This document shows, in pieces, positions 41,773 to 51,800 of a stretch of 64,000 nucleotides of DNA. Made by a program: the position numbers and the translations under genes. The DNA comes from Pseudoruegeria sp. HB172150 (GTDB taxonomy: Bacteria > Pseudomonadota > Alphaproteobacteria > Rhodobacterales > Rhodobacteraceae): positions 1,488,001-1,552,000 of the forward strand of contig NZ_JAATNG010000001.1 of assembly GCF_013184805.1 (NCBI RefSeq). The letters run 5' to 3'. The notes beneath the pieces were generated by a model. It did not search any database and was not told the origin of the DNA. It worked only from the letters and a program-made list of their open reading frames with translations. How positions within the stretch are numbered: position 1 is the stretch's first letter; the number at the start of each line of letters is the position of its first letter.

Positions 41773-43320
41773 ATGCGGGCGATCAAAGTTCTTTTAATTG
41801 TAGTCGTTTTCGCGGCGACCGGCATTTTACTGATGCGTTTATTGTTTCCACTACCGGAACTGCCGATGGAAACCGCCTCCGTCGCCATACCCGCGACCGA
41901 AGAAACCATGTTGGGCGCGTCGATCCTGCCGCTGGATGCGGAGCACCCGGATCAGAGCGGGGTCTATCCGCTGTTCGACGGCCGCGATGCGCTGGCGGCG
42001 CGCATCCTGCTGGCTGATGCTGCCGAAAACTCCATCGATGTGCAGTATTACATCTGGCAGATGGACACGAGCAGCTGGCTGCTTCTGGATGCCCTGAAGC
42101 GGGCCGCCGACCGGGGCGTCCGCGTCCGCATGCTGCTGGACGACAATGGTGTTCCGGGCCTCGACAACGTGCTTTCCGCGCTCAATGCCGAGGAGAACAT
42201 CGAGGTCCGCCTGTTCAACCCGTTCACGCTGCGCTCGCCCAAGCTTGCCTCTTACCTCTTCGATTTCCCGCGTCTGAACCGTCGGATGCATAACAAGTCG
42301 ATGACGGCGGACGGTGCTGCGACGATCATTGGCGGCCGGAATATTGGCGATATCTATTTCTCCTATGGCGAGGGCACCGCGTATTTCGATCTCGATACCC
42401 TCGCGATCGGCGACGCCGCCGGGGATGTCGCGGAGAATTTCGACGATTACTGGACCAGCGGTTCAAGCTATCCAGCCGAATTGGTGCTGGCGGAAACTGA
42501 CGGTGGGCTGCAGGAAATGGCCGATGCCGTCGCGGTCGCACGTGCGAGCGCCACGGGGTCGGATTACCTGGAAGCGGTGAAGAATTCGCAAGCGATCCAG
42601 CAACTTGCCAATGGCGAACTGGATTTCGAATGGACCGATGTGACGCTCTACACTGACGACCCAGCGAAGGGATTGGCAAAGACGACGGATCAGGAATTGA
42701 TGATCTATCGCCTGTTCTCCAATCTGGAACCGCCGGAGTCGAAGCTGAGCCTCGTTTCCGCCTATCTCATTCCCGGGGAGCGGGGCACAGAGCTGATCAG
42801 CGGATTCGCACAGAACGGCGTCGAGGTGCGGCTGCTGACGAACTCGCTGGATGCGACGGACGTCTCCCCGGTTCACAGCGCGTGGATGGGCTATCGCGAA
42901 GATCTTCTGGAGGACGGGGTCGAAGTGCTGGAATTGCGCGCAAGCCCGGATCAGCAGCCCGATAGCTCGCTGGCTCAGATGCTGCACGGGTCGCTGTCCA
43001 GCCTGCATGCCAAGACATTCGCCATCGACGACCAGCGGATCTTCATCGGCTCGTTCAACTTTGATCCGCGGTCCGCGCGGCTGAACACTGAGATGGGGTT
43101 CCTGATCGAAAGCCCGGATCTGGCGCAACGGCTGGCCGAGGTGCTGCACCGGGACGGGCTTTTCTACGAGGTGAAGCTGACCGGGGACGGATCGCTGGAA
43201 TGGACCGAGACCGAGGAGTCGGGCGAGATCACCACCTACGACCACGAGCCCAACACCACTGCGTTCAAGCGTGGGGTGGTCAAGTTCATGAGCTGGCTGC
43301 CCATCGAGTGGATGCTATAG
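41773..43320 (+). CDS. Phospholipase D/cardiolipin synthase-like protein
   Basis: 515 residues. An N-terminal TM anchor (about residues 4-24) is followed by two PLD catalytic halves. First HKD: HNKSMTADGAATIIGGRNIGD (His173). Second HKD: HAKTFAIDDQRIFIGSFNFDPRS (His412). Each half has the Gly-Gly/Ser and Asn that complete the motif. Length and anchor fit ClsC-type cardiolipin synthases or other phospholipid-modifying PLD enzymes; which one is not decidable here. The next genes on the strand also encode envelope proteins. Confidence 0.9.
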   Translation: MRAIKVLLIVVVFAATGILLMRLLFPLPELPMETASVAIPATEETMLGASILPLDAEHPDQSGVYPLFDGRDALAARILLADAAENSIDVQYYIWQMDTSSWLLLDALKRAADRGVRVRMLLDDNGVPGLDNVLSALNAEENIEVRLFNPFTLRSPKLASYLFDFPRLNRRMHNKSMTADGAATIIGGRNIGDIYFSYGEGTAYFDLDTLAIGDAAGDVAENFDDYWTSGSSYPAELVLAETDGGLQEMADAVAVARASATGSDYLEAVKNSQAIQQLANGELDFEWTDVTLYTDDPAKGLAKTTDQELMIYRLFSNLEPPESKLSLVSAYLIPGERGTELISGFAQNGVEVRLLTNSLDATDVSPVHSAWMGYREDLLEDGVEVLELRASPDQQPDSSLAQMLHGSLSSLHAKTFAIDDQRIFIGSFNFDPRSARLNTEMGFLIESPDLAQRLAEVLHRDGLFYEVKLTGDGSLEWTETEESGEITTYDHEPNTTAFKRGVVKFMSWLPIEWML

Positions 43321-43500
43321 GGCGCAATCGGAGTGGCTCGGACGGATTGGTGCCCGAAGTTGAAATACGGGCTTACCAATCAACTCTGGACATGCTGGGT
43401 CGTTACAACGATGCTCTAACTTACTGAGACAGTTCGCGACTTCGCTGCGGCGGCTGTTCGCGTGGTTGTGTGTGTATTTTTCAATTCTGGAGGACGCTCG

Positions 43501-44079
43501 ATGATCAAGTTCCTCATCTCCACCGCGGCATACTTGCTGGCCAATGGCGCGGGTCTCCTGGTCGCCACGCTGATACTTCCCGGCTTTCACATCGACTTTT
43601 TGGCCTTCGTGGTGGCCGTCCTGATCTTCTCGGCCTTCCAGACCTTTGCCGGGCCGCTCGTTACCAAGCTGTCGCTGAAGCAGATGCCGCAACTGGTCGG
43701 GGGCATCGCCCTTGTAACCATCTTCTTTGGCCTGCTGGTGACCAACATGCTGATGCCGAAAATGGAGATTGGCGGCATTGCCAACCTGCTGGCGGCGACG
43801 CTGCTGGTCTGGCTGGGCGCCATCATCGCCACGATCCTGATTCCGATCTACGTGTTCAAGGAGCTTCGGGAGAACAAGAAGGAACGCGAGGAGGAGATTG
43901 AGCAGGATGCGCAGCGCGCGGTTGCGGCGGCCGAGCAGGCCGCGGCGGCTGCGGAAAGCGCGGCCCGGTCGGCCGCCGCCGCGAATCCGCCGCCACCCGG
44001 TCCGGACGCAGCACCGCTGGCCCAGCCCTCGCCAGCGCCTGCGACACCGAGCGCGGCAGAGAAACCCAAGCCTCAGTGA
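43501..44079 (+). CDS. Four-TM protein of phage holin superfamily IV
   Basis: 192 residues from the ATG at 43501, with GGAGG 6-7 nt upstream. Four TM helices (about 4-26, 30-52, 58-85, 92-115) match the PF04020 membrane family. A coiled, charged segment follows (KELRENKKEREEEIEQDAQRAVAAAEQAAAAAESAARSAAAA), then a Pro/Ala-rich cytoplasmic tail. Family name aside, there are no phage genes around, so this is a chromosomal membrane protein of unknown role. The long Ala-rich coiled tail is unusual for the family. Confidence 0.75.
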   Translation: MIKFLISTAAYLLANGAGLLVATLILPGFHIDFLAFVVAVLIFSAFQTFAGPLVTKLSLKQMPQLVGGIALVTIFFGLLVTNMLMPKMEIGGIANLLAATLLVWLGAIIATILIPIYVFKELRENKKEREEEIEQDAQRAVAAAEQAAAAAESAARSAAAANPPPPGPDAAPLAQPSPAPATPSAAEKPKPQ

Positions 44080-44122
44080 CCGACGCTTGCTCGGATCATG
44101 GCTGACAGCGGGAGGTTCCAAA

Positions 44123-44620
44123 ATGCCCTTCAAACGAATTGGCGCGGCGGCGCTTGCGGCTGCCTGTCTCGCGCTTACCGCGACGGCGCAGGAATTCGAT
44201 CCGAGCCTCGGAATCGAGGCGCTGGCAGTCACCGAGGGCGGCCGGATCCTGGTCCGCAACGGTGAGAATGCGTTCGGCTGCGCGCTGACCGCCACCGATG
44301 CCAGCGCCGAGCTGTCTGATTGTCAGCTGCGCGAGGCGACCGGCGATGACGCCGAGGCGCTGCTGGCGAAGCTGTCGGAGTCGGACTGGCGGGAAATGGT
44401 GCGCCTGACGCTGTTGCGCGCGGACTGCAAGATCTCGGTCTTTGCGGGGCTGGAGGACGTGCTGGCGCAGGCGGCCGAAGAACACGGCGCCTCGCCCGAT
44501 GTCGTGGAGCGGATGCGGGCAAGTCTGGCGGACAAAGCGGCACAGGCTGTGGCCCAGATGATGCGCAGCGGAATGTTGTCGGTCCGCGATGGCGAGTATG
44601 TGCTCGATAATTGCCCGTAA
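44123..44620 (+). CDS. Exported protein of unknown function
   Basis: 165 residues. The ATG at 44123 has GGGAGG 8 nt upstream. A signal peptide (MPFKRIGAAALAAACLALTATAQE) precedes a mature acidic protein with cysteines near FGCALTATDA, SDCQLREAT, RADCKISVF and LDNCP, an even number that could pair in the periplasm. It is mostly helical by composition (DDAEALLAKLSESDWREMVRLTLLRADC). No family recognised. It sits between the 4-TM protein and the AI-2E permease on the same strand. Confidence 0.72.
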   Translation: MPFKRIGAAALAAACLALTATAQEFDPSLGIEALAVTEGGRILVRNGENAFGCALTATDASAELSDCQLREATGDDAEALLAKLSESDWREMVRLTLLRADCKISVFAGLEDVLAQAAEEHGASPDVVERMRASLADKAAQAVAQMMRSGMLSVRDGEYVLDNCP

Positions 44621-44738
44621 GTCGCTAATCCTGCATTTGCGTGGTCTGAACGGTCCGGCGGTGCGCCGCGGGCCTGAACCGGTCAGCCGGTAGGAACCGG
44701 CGCCGCCGGGCGCACGCAGGGCGAGGCAAGGGAAATCG

Positions 44739-45812
44739 ATGGACACGAAGGCAGCCGCCGCAGTCCCCGGGCCGGACTGGTTCAAGATTATCGTGGCGCT
44801 GCCGATGCTGATCGCATTGCTTTGGTTCGGGCAGGGCTTTCTAAAGCCTCTGGCGATCACGGCGCTGATCTACATCCTTGCCATGGCGTTCGTGGACAGG
44901 CTATGCCGGGTGCCGATTGCCGGCAGGACGCTGCCCGTCTGGCTGGCCAGCATCGCCGCCGTGCTCATCGCCATCGCCTGCCTCTGGTTCTTCGGCCTCG
45001 TATTCGCGAATTCCAGCGACGAGATCGCCGAGGCGCTGCCCCGCTACGCAGAGCGTTTGCAGGTCATTGCCCTGGAGCTGGAGGCGGTCTTCGGAGCCGA
45101 GGCGATAGATCCGATCCGGCAGACCGTGGCGGGGCTGGATATCGGTTCTTTCCTGGCAATTCTGCTGAATGAACTATCCGGCAATGTCACGACCATTGCA
45201 CTGATCGCACTGTACCTTGGGTTCCTGATCTCGGAACGGTCGACCTGGACCCGAAAGCTGCCACGCCTGTCCTCGACCGAGCAGGGCGCGGTAGAGCTGA
45301 ACCGCCTGTTCTCGCGGATCTCGACGGGCGTGAAACAGTATATGTGGGTCAATGCCGTCACCAGCGCGATGAGCGGCGCGGTCGCCTATCTGGTCTTCGT
45401 CTCGATCGGGCTGGATTTCGCGGAGCTTCTGGCGGTGATCGTGTTCATCGTCGGATTCATTCCGAATATCGGCGCGTTTATCGGGGTGTTCCTGCCGTCG
45501 ATGGTGGCGCTCTTGCAGTTCGACAGCTACGTGCCGTTCCTGATCGTGTTCATCGTCTATGGCGGGTCCGACCAGTTCATCGCCAATGTGATCATGCCGA
45601 TGATGCAGGGCAAATCGCTGAACATGAGCACTTTCATGGTCATGGTCGCGCTGGCGTTCTGGGCGCTGATGTGGGGCGGACTGGGCGCGTTTCTAGCGAT
45701 GCCGCTGACAGTGATGACCATGGTGATCTGCGCCGAGATGCCATCGATGCGCTGGGTGGCGGTCCTTTTGTCCAGCGACGGTATACTTGACGGATCCGAG
45801 CGCTCGGACTGA
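44739..45812 (+). CDS. AI-2E family transporter
   Basis: 357 residues, about 8 TM helices in the PF01594 arrangement. An N-terminal hairpin of helices is followed by a soluble segment (SSDEIAEALPRYAERLQVIALELEAVFG). The C-terminal helices include VKQYMWVNAVTSAMSGAVAYLVFVSIGLDFAELLAVIVFIVGFIPNIGAFIGVFLPSMVALLQF and NVIMPMMQGKSLNMSTFMVMVALAFWALMWGGLGAFLAMPLTV. Members include AI-2 exporters and Na+/H+ antiporters; the substrate is not predictable. GAGGCAAGGGAAA precedes the ATG. Confidence 0.88.
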   Translation: MDTKAAAAVPGPDWFKIIVALPMLIALLWFGQGFLKPLAITALIYILAMAFVDRLCRVPIAGRTLPVWLASIAAVLIAIACLWFFGLVFANSSDEIAEALPRYAERLQVIALELEAVFGAEAIDPIRQTVAGLDIGSFLAILLNELSGNVTTIALIALYLGFLISERSTWTRKLPRLSSTEQGAVELNRLFSRISTGVKQYMWVNAVTSAMSGAVAYLVFVSIGLDFAELLAVIVFIVGFIPNIGAFIGVFLPSMVALLQFDSYVPFLIVFIVYGGSDQFIANVIMPMMQGKSLNMSTFMVMVALAFWALMWGGLGAFLAMPLTVMTMVICAEMPSMRWVAVLLSSDGILDGSERSD

Positions 45813-46008
45813 CGATTCAAGGATAGCCGAATGCCTAGGTGGGAAGGCAACCGAGGGTTCTGCGTTCATTTGGAACGGCATTGCTTCGGTGCGGGGAAAC
45901 TGTGTCATTGCCCCTATTTCGGGGCCACTTAATTTGACCTTCTCCCCGATTTCCGGACCATTGCGAACTGGAATTTTCCACCTTTGAATAGGCGAAGGAT
46001 GAAGACCC

Positions 46009-46311
46009 ATGAAGCGGAAGCGTTTCACGGAAGAAAAGATCATCGGCGTACTGAAGGAAAGTGAGGCGTGTGCCGGGACGGACGACATCTGTCGGCGTTA
46101 TGGCATCAGCGCGGCGACATTCGATACGTGGCGGAAGAAATATGGCGGCATGGATGCGTCCGAAGCCACGCGGCTGCACGAGCTTGAGATCGAGAACGCT
46201 AAGCTCAAGCGGATCGTCGCGGACCAGGTGCTGGACATGTCGTCGATGGAGGAACTGCTTGCAAAAAACTGGTCACACCCATGGCCAAGCGCTAAGCTGT
46301 GGGGATTCTGA
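46009..46311 (+). CDS. IS3 transposase OrfA
   Basis: 100 residues. MKRKRFTEEKIIGVLKESEACAGTDDICRRYGISAATFDTWRKKYGGM is the IS3 OrfA helix-turn-helix domain, followed by a leucine-zipper segment (ATRLHELEIENAKLKRIVADQVLDMSSMEELL). Relatives end soon after KKW; here the frame runs on for a dozen codons, apparently because the stop was lost by mutation (inferred). OrfA itself is otherwise intact. Confidence 0.8.
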   Translation: MKRKRFTEEKIIGVLKESEACAGTDDICRRYGISAATFDTWRKKYGGMDASEATRLHELEIENAKLKRIVADQVLDMSSMEELLAKNWSHPWPSAKLWGF

Positions 46312-47192
46312 TTGGCGAGATGGATCTGAGCGAACGTAGGGCCTGTCGAATCGTTGGGTTGTCTCGGTCGGTGCAGCAATACCGCCCCATACCGAAGGAC
46401 GATGTGGCGGCCATCAAGCGCATGAAGAAACTGGCGTCCGATAGCCGGCGCTATGGCAAGCCGCGCCTGCATGCCATGCTGCAGAGGGAAGGTCTGGTCG
46501 TGAACCACAAGCGGAGCTATCGGCTCTACACCGAGCAGGGCCTGCAGGTCCGGACCAAGAGGCGACGGAAGCTGCCGAGGCGTGACCGTATCGCCCCTCA
46601 GGTGCTTGGGAGTGCTATGCAGCGATTGTCAATGGACTTCGTCGGCGACCAACTGACGGATTGTCGGCGCTTCCGCGTGCTCAACATCGCCGATGATCAG
46701 AGCCGGTTCTGCCCCAGCCAGATTGTCGACTTGTCGAACCCGGGCGCCAGGGTGGCAAGTGCCTTCGGCAACTTGGCGTCGCGGTTAGGGCTTCCCGGGG
46801 AGATCATCCTGGACAACGGACCGGGAGGCACCAGCAAGGCCATGTTCGACTGGTCCGTGCGGTCCGCGGTGTGCGCCTTCGGTTCATCGAGCCCGGCAAG
46901 CCCGTGCAAAACGCCTTCGTGGGGAGTTTCAACGGCAGATTCGGCGACGAATGCCTGAATCTGCACTGGTTCCACTCGCTACGACACGCCAGCGAGGAGA
47001 TCGGCCGGTGGCGCCACGACTACAACATAGAGCGCCCGCATTCGGCGCTCGGATATCTCTCACCCACGGAGTTCCTGACGAAAACCACCGCGCAAAAACT
47101 TGAGACTCTTGCGGTCTCGACGCTGTCGCTCAACACTCAAACCGAACCGGAAGATTCTGGATCACCCCGACCCTTGTCGCGGGGGAAGGTCA
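46272..47192 (+). pseudogene. IS3 transposase OrfB, inactivated
   Basis: The DDE integrase half. The frame VTPMAKR hits a TAA at 46293 and then resumes with AVGILIGEMDLSERRACRIVGLSRS. A second lesion near 46865 shifts the frame: the protein continues as GVRLRFIEPGKPVQNAF in the +1 register. The catalytic Asp residues are visible in SMDFVGDQL and IILDNGP. The Glu expected in VESFNGR reads VGSFNGR, and the usual EF after DNGP reads GG. It has no own stop before the element's right end. Clearly non-functional. Confidence 0.85.
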
Positions 47193-47485
47193 GTCATTCG
47201 AGCCTCGCAAAAAGCTGTGACAACGACAAAATAAGCCTAGCCAGACAGCTCAAGCACAACGCTGAATGCTTGGCAGCAATGCTGCCAAAGTCTGCTGTGA
47301 AAGTGCTTGATCTCGACAAGGACAAGCTCGCTGAACTTTCTGACATTGCCGACCCAGACGCAGAAACTCGTTTCATGGCGGTGTTTAAGATTGTTTCGTT
47401 TGAAGACGGAAATGAGAAAAGCCAAGCCGAGCCATACACCGAAATTCGAGCGGCAATATCTGAACTCCGACTTGCCTTAGACTAG
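47193..47485 (+). pseudogene. 3' fragment of a gene cut by the IS element
   Basis: The frame reading out of the IS continues for about 97 codons of protein-like sequence (ISLARQLKHNAECLAAMLPKSAVKVLDLDKDKLAELSDIADPDAETRFMAVFKIVSFEDG...EIRAAISELRLALD). Codon usage is AT-richer than its neighbours. It ends at a normal stop, but the 5' part is missing, presumably removed when the IS inserted or by later deletion. The family is not recognised. The lower GC suggests the lost gene was acquired horizontally. Confidence 0.55.
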
Positions 47486-47797
47486 CTCGAAGCAGGTCTT
47501 GACCCTGAGGCGGTAGAACCAAAAAGCATAAAATAAAAAAGGCTATCGGCGATTTACGCCCCTTTTTCAGAAATCCAGTGGTGAAACTATAACATGGATA
47601 TGATGCGAATGGCGGCTATGGCAAAAACTGGTTGACCCGTTTGCTAGTGTAGAGAAGGTCAGCTTTCCGCCCATTACGGACACTGTGGACGCATAAGATA
47701 CTGGGTGGTGCGGCCAAAAACGCGAACATTTATCTATTGAAGCACGATCGTACCGCGCGCGACTGGTTGTTATGGCAAAGTAACCATTGCGCATTCC
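47486..47797. other. AT-rich gap between gene fragment and ABC ATPase
   Basis: No gene is supported. It contains the hairpin at 47535-47567 and otherwise low-GC sequence that looks like part of the same foreign segment as the truncated gene. The boundary of normal composition is near 47790. Confidence 0.4.
47535..47567 (+). terminator. Terminator-like hairpin
   Basis: AAAAAGG pairs with CCTTTTT across a GC-containing loop, giving an A-run before and a T-run after the stem. It lies about 50 bp past the stop of the truncated gene and could also act on the minus-strand ABC operon that ends at 47798. Confidence 0.45.
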
Positions 47798-48871
47798 TCA
47801 GTACAATCGCTTCGCGGTATCTTTGTCGAAGACATGAATCCGGGAAAAATCCAGCGAAACTGAAAACGGCTGACCGGCTTGGACGTCTTCGCTGCCGTCG
47901 ATGACGGCCATCATTTGTATTCCGTCACTTTCGAACTGGACGAAAGTCTGTGCCCCGGTAGGCTCAACAAAGAGTGCTTTTCCAGAGATCTGGGATCCGA
48001 CCTTTCCCGGACGCAGGTCTTCCGGACGCAAACCTATCGTGATTTCCTTGTCCTGCCGGACGTCGAGACCATTCGGCAGCGCTATCTCATTGCCACCGGG
48101 GAGGGTTGCCTGCAGACCGGCGGTCGTTCTGCGCACACGACAATCGATGAAATTCATAGACGGCGAACCGATGAAACCGGCAACGAATTTGTTTGCCGGA
48201 TTTCGGTACAGATCAATCGGTGTGCCGACCTGTTCGATGTGACCGTCCTTCAGGACGGCGATCCGATCGGCGAGGGTCATTGCCTCGATCTGGTCGTGAG
48301 TGACGTAGATTGAGGTCGTTCCGACTTTTTGATGCAGGGCTTTAATCTCTGTCCGCATCTGGACACGGAGCTTGGCGTCTAGGTTGGACAGCGGCTCGTC
48401 GAACAGGTAGGCCGCCGGGTTGCGTACGATCGCGCGGCCCATCGCGACACGCTGGCGCTGACCCCCTGACAAATGCGCCGGGCGCCGGTCGAGATAGGGT
48501 TCAAGTTCCAGCAGTTTCGCCGCGTCGGTGACACGTTTTTCAATTTCTGCCTTCGACAGCCGCGAAATACGCAGGTTGAAGCTCATGTTCTGCGCCACTG
48601 TCATATGCGGGTAGAGCGCATAGTTCTGGAACACCATCGCGATGTTCCGCTGACGCGGCGTGGCGGTGTTCACCACCTGGCCATCAATTACGATGTCGCC
48701 GGACGTCGCTTCCTCGAGGCCGGCGAGAATCCGCAACAGTGTTGACTTGCCGCATCCGGAAGGTCCGACCAACGCAAGGAACTCGCCCTCGTTGATCTGC
48801 AGGTCAATGCCATGGATGACTTCGACAGCCCCGAATGACTTGCGCAGGTTCCGGAACTCAACGGATGCCAT
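47798..48871 (-). CDS. Sugar ABC transporter ATPase (UgpC/MalK type)
   Basis: 357 residues. Walker A is GPSGCGKST, Q-loop is MVFQNYALYPHMTVAQNM, signature is LSGGQRQRVAMGRAI, Walker B is AYLFDEPLSNLDAKLR and the H-loop is VTHDQIEAMTLADRIAVL. A C-terminal OB-fold/TOBE regulatory domain (about residues 235-357) includes IGLRPEDLR. This type energises CUT1 sugar importers and can be shared between systems. It is the last gene of the LacI-controlled operon and overlaps the glycosidase gene by 14 bp. Confidence 0.94.
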   Translation of the reverse strand: MASVEFRNLRKSFGAVEVIHGIDLQINEGEFLALVGPSGCGKSTLLRILAGLEEATSGDIVIDGQVVNTATPRQRNIAMVFQNYALYPHMTVAQNMSFNLRISRLSKAEIEKRVTDAAKLLELEPYLDRRPAHLSGGQRQRVAMGRAIVRNPAAYLFDEPLSNLDAKLRVQMRTEIKALHQKVGTTSIYVTHDQIEAMTLADRIAVLKDGHIEQVGTPIDLYRNPANKFVAGFIGSPSMNFIDCRVRRTTAGLQATLPGGNEIALPNGLDVRQDKEITIGLRPEDLRPGKVGSQISGKALFVEPTGAQTFVQFESDGIQMMAVIDGSEDVQAGQPFSVSLDFSRIHVFDKDTAKRLY

Positions 48872-51800
48872 TTGCGGTTTCCTTTTCTTGTTTTGTGTTC
48901 AACGCCTCGGCGCAGTCCTCTTTCCCACCGTCTTTGGACCAACATTGAAGCCTTGCGGGCCCGAGCAAGCCTGAAGCGATCAGTTCCGAAGCGGCGGTGT
49001 AGACCGGGAAGGCCGTGTGGGTGATCTTGCTGCCGATGCTCCGGCAATCGCCGATCAGGCGGTTGCGCCAGAGGTTCGTGACCTCGATTTCGAGCTGGTT
49101 GACCCCCACTCGAACTGCGTCGGTAATGTCAAAGCGATATGGATAGGTCCAGCGCTGAGCGATTTCCAAGCCGTTGACACGCAGGACCGCGATTTCGCGG
49201 ACCTCTCCCAGGTCGATGATCAACCGCTCGCGGTCCCTTTTTGCCGGGATGTCGATCCGGGACCGGTAAGTGGCCGTCCCCGAGAAATGGCGGATACCGG
49301 GATCGGCGTGTTCGGTCCAGCAGTATAGGCGATCGAACTCGGCGTTGTCCGGCGCTCCACGCCCTTTCTGGAATTGCACCGTCCAGGGGCCATGTATTTC
49401 TTGCAGTGTGTTTATGACCGGCTGCGGTATTACGTGTTCGGTCCTTTCGGCCGGACGGGAGAAAACGACGAAGACGGTTTCGTTGGGCTCAAGTATCAAC
49501 TGGACATAGCTGCGCTCTTTTCCAATCCGATAACTGGCCGTGCGGGTCTTTCCGGTGACAGGGCACCAAACCTCTGGCTCCCGACCTGTCACTCGGAAGC
49601 TCAGTTCAGTCGCTTCGCGGCGTGCCTGTGTGTTTCGAACGAAATAGAGATCTGTCCCGTCGGCACTCCGGTGTAAGTAGGCTAGGCGCGTGGCTGCGTC
49701 CGTACGGCTGTAATCGAAGTCCCGCTCAAGCCGGAGATCATCAAGTATCCTGGCCAACGGTTTCCCTGAGCAGACTCGCCCGCGACCGACACCACGCGAC
49801 AATAACGGTCCGCCGGATCCCCACAGCGCATCGCAGGCAGCTGTGAAATCCTCATCTCTGTCGGCAAGGCTGGGGCTACCGATCGGACGCTCGGCAATCA
49901 GGGTGGCACCCGCCTCGACCAGGGCACGAAGCTTTTCAACCGTAGCCACCGTCATGCGGCAGGACTGGCCGCCCGCGTAGAGAACGGCGTAACGGGCGCC
50001 GGTTCTGGCGGTGATCATTCCATCCTCAACGCTCAGCTCGCTGTGGAGTGCGTCGTTGTTGATGAAGTCATAGGTATATCCCTCGGGAACCTCGCGGGGA
50101 TCCTCCTCGACATACACTGCCGTGATCGGTCCTTCCTCACCGTAGAGAAAGCCGATGTCGGCAACTGTCCGGCCAAACTGCAGCAAGGTGCTGCAGCGAG
50201 TAATGTAGTCCACCCAGGCCTTGGCGCAGTGAGCCCAGGTCTCGTGCCGGTTGAAGCAATAGCCATACGGTCCGAGCGTCAATCCCGGCGGAGTGTCGGC
50301 CAAGGGCTGATGGACGGACGTGTGCATCACGAACCGGTTCACACCAAGCTCCAGCATCCGGTCGGCAAAGGGCTTAAGTGTGCGTGGAGAGTCACTCCAG
50401 CCGTTGGTGGTTCCATTTGTTGTAAGAGATTCAGCGGCGACGAATTTCTTGCCGTAGACGTTCGCGACAGATGCGGATTCACGCAGGTCGACACCGTAAT
50501 TGGGCATGTCCTCATTCTCGGCACGCCGGGTCCAGAACGCGCCCATAGGCACATCGGAACGTTTCTTGAAGGCCATGCCATCGCCAAGCGTCGGACGTTC
50601 CCGCTCCATCGACTCGGCGTAATGTATCAGGCCGCGCTCATCGAGGCTCTCCCTGATCTGGCCATAGTGGTTGTCTACAACCATTTCGCCGATCGTCTTG
50701 CGGAAGTCCCATAAAAATCGCTCCGTTGCGTCGTCACTGCCGACGATCCAGCCGAAGAGTGCGGGAAGGTGCCCTTGGATATCGTAGCCCCTGCGGGCGT
50801 GAAACTCCTCTGCGAAGCCACGGGTCCAGTTCTGGATTCCTGCTTCCCAGCTGTCGGTAACGACGGCGTTTATCCCGAATTTGCCGAGCTCAAACCCGCC
50901 GGCGTTCTCGTAAAGGCGGAAATACCGGTCGAGATAGGTCTTCACGTGGTCGCGGTTGAGTTTGTCGACCTCCAGTCCAGTGGCCTCGGGCGATGCAGGG
51001 TGGTTCTTGGTTCCGACAAGCGACATGCCGATGCGCAGTACCATCCATCGGCCGGCCCCCGGTCGCCAGTCTAGCGTACCGTCGGGCCGCATCTTGTGTG
51101 TGAGGTCAATCACCTGATCCACACTCACCGTGGCTGCCGGTTCCGCGCAGTGACCGGGCGCGGCATAGTAATCCATGAGCGTACCGAAGCCGGCCTTTTC
51201 CTCGAAACGGTTTAACCTTGCGCCCTGATGTAGGACAAATTGCGACAGCATATGTTGCTGGATCTTTGTCTTCTCGGGGGGAAACAGAGCGGTCCTGTGG
51301 TCAGCATCCCGCGGCGGCGAAGCCAGGCGGAGCCTGAAATATCGGGCCGTGGTAGTTGGCAGAGACACTGTGTGTTGTGGGGCGGAACTGCGGCCGAGTT
51401 CGTAGCCGGGTATGTCGGCCAGCGCCTGGTAGACCTTGCCGTCGGTGCTGGCTTCCAGCCAGCCAAGGCGCGGAGCGGGACGGCGGACCTTTGGCCGTGC
51501 CCAATTCTCCGGCGCCATCGCAACTGACACCGCCCTGATTGTCCGTGCCTCGCCCAGGTCGAATTCGACCCATGCTTCGTCACTTTCGGGAACAGAGATC
51601 GAAATGGCACCGACATAGTCGTTATCGCACAGCTTCTCGGCGGCGATCGGGCCGTCATTACTGTGGACCGAAGTCACGTTCAGCGAAGTGGCTTCCGCAT
51701 CCGGCAGTGGGAAGGCGATCACGCGGACATCCTCGTAATAGCGTTCCTCCTCGCTGAGATCGGTTTGTCCGAACGCGGAATGCCCTGGGTTCGGGAAGTT

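Larger units (their letters stand above)
45935..47192 (+). mobile_element. Decayed IS3-family insertion sequence
   Basis: A two-ORF IS3-type element (IS407-like). Candidate terminal inverted repeats begin TGACCTTCTCCCCG at 45935 and, on the other strand, TGACCTTCCCCCGC ending at 47192, giving about 1.26 kb. Ends are TG...CA as usual. No target duplication is evident. The transposase reading frame is broken by a stop, a frameshift and a loss of the catalytic Glu, so it cannot move itself. The right end abuts a truncated gene of different composition. Confidence 0.8.

Noticed and set aside
43501..44079. Phage holin suggesting a prophage
   Set aside because: The family is a general bacterial membrane family, and no other phage genes are nearby.
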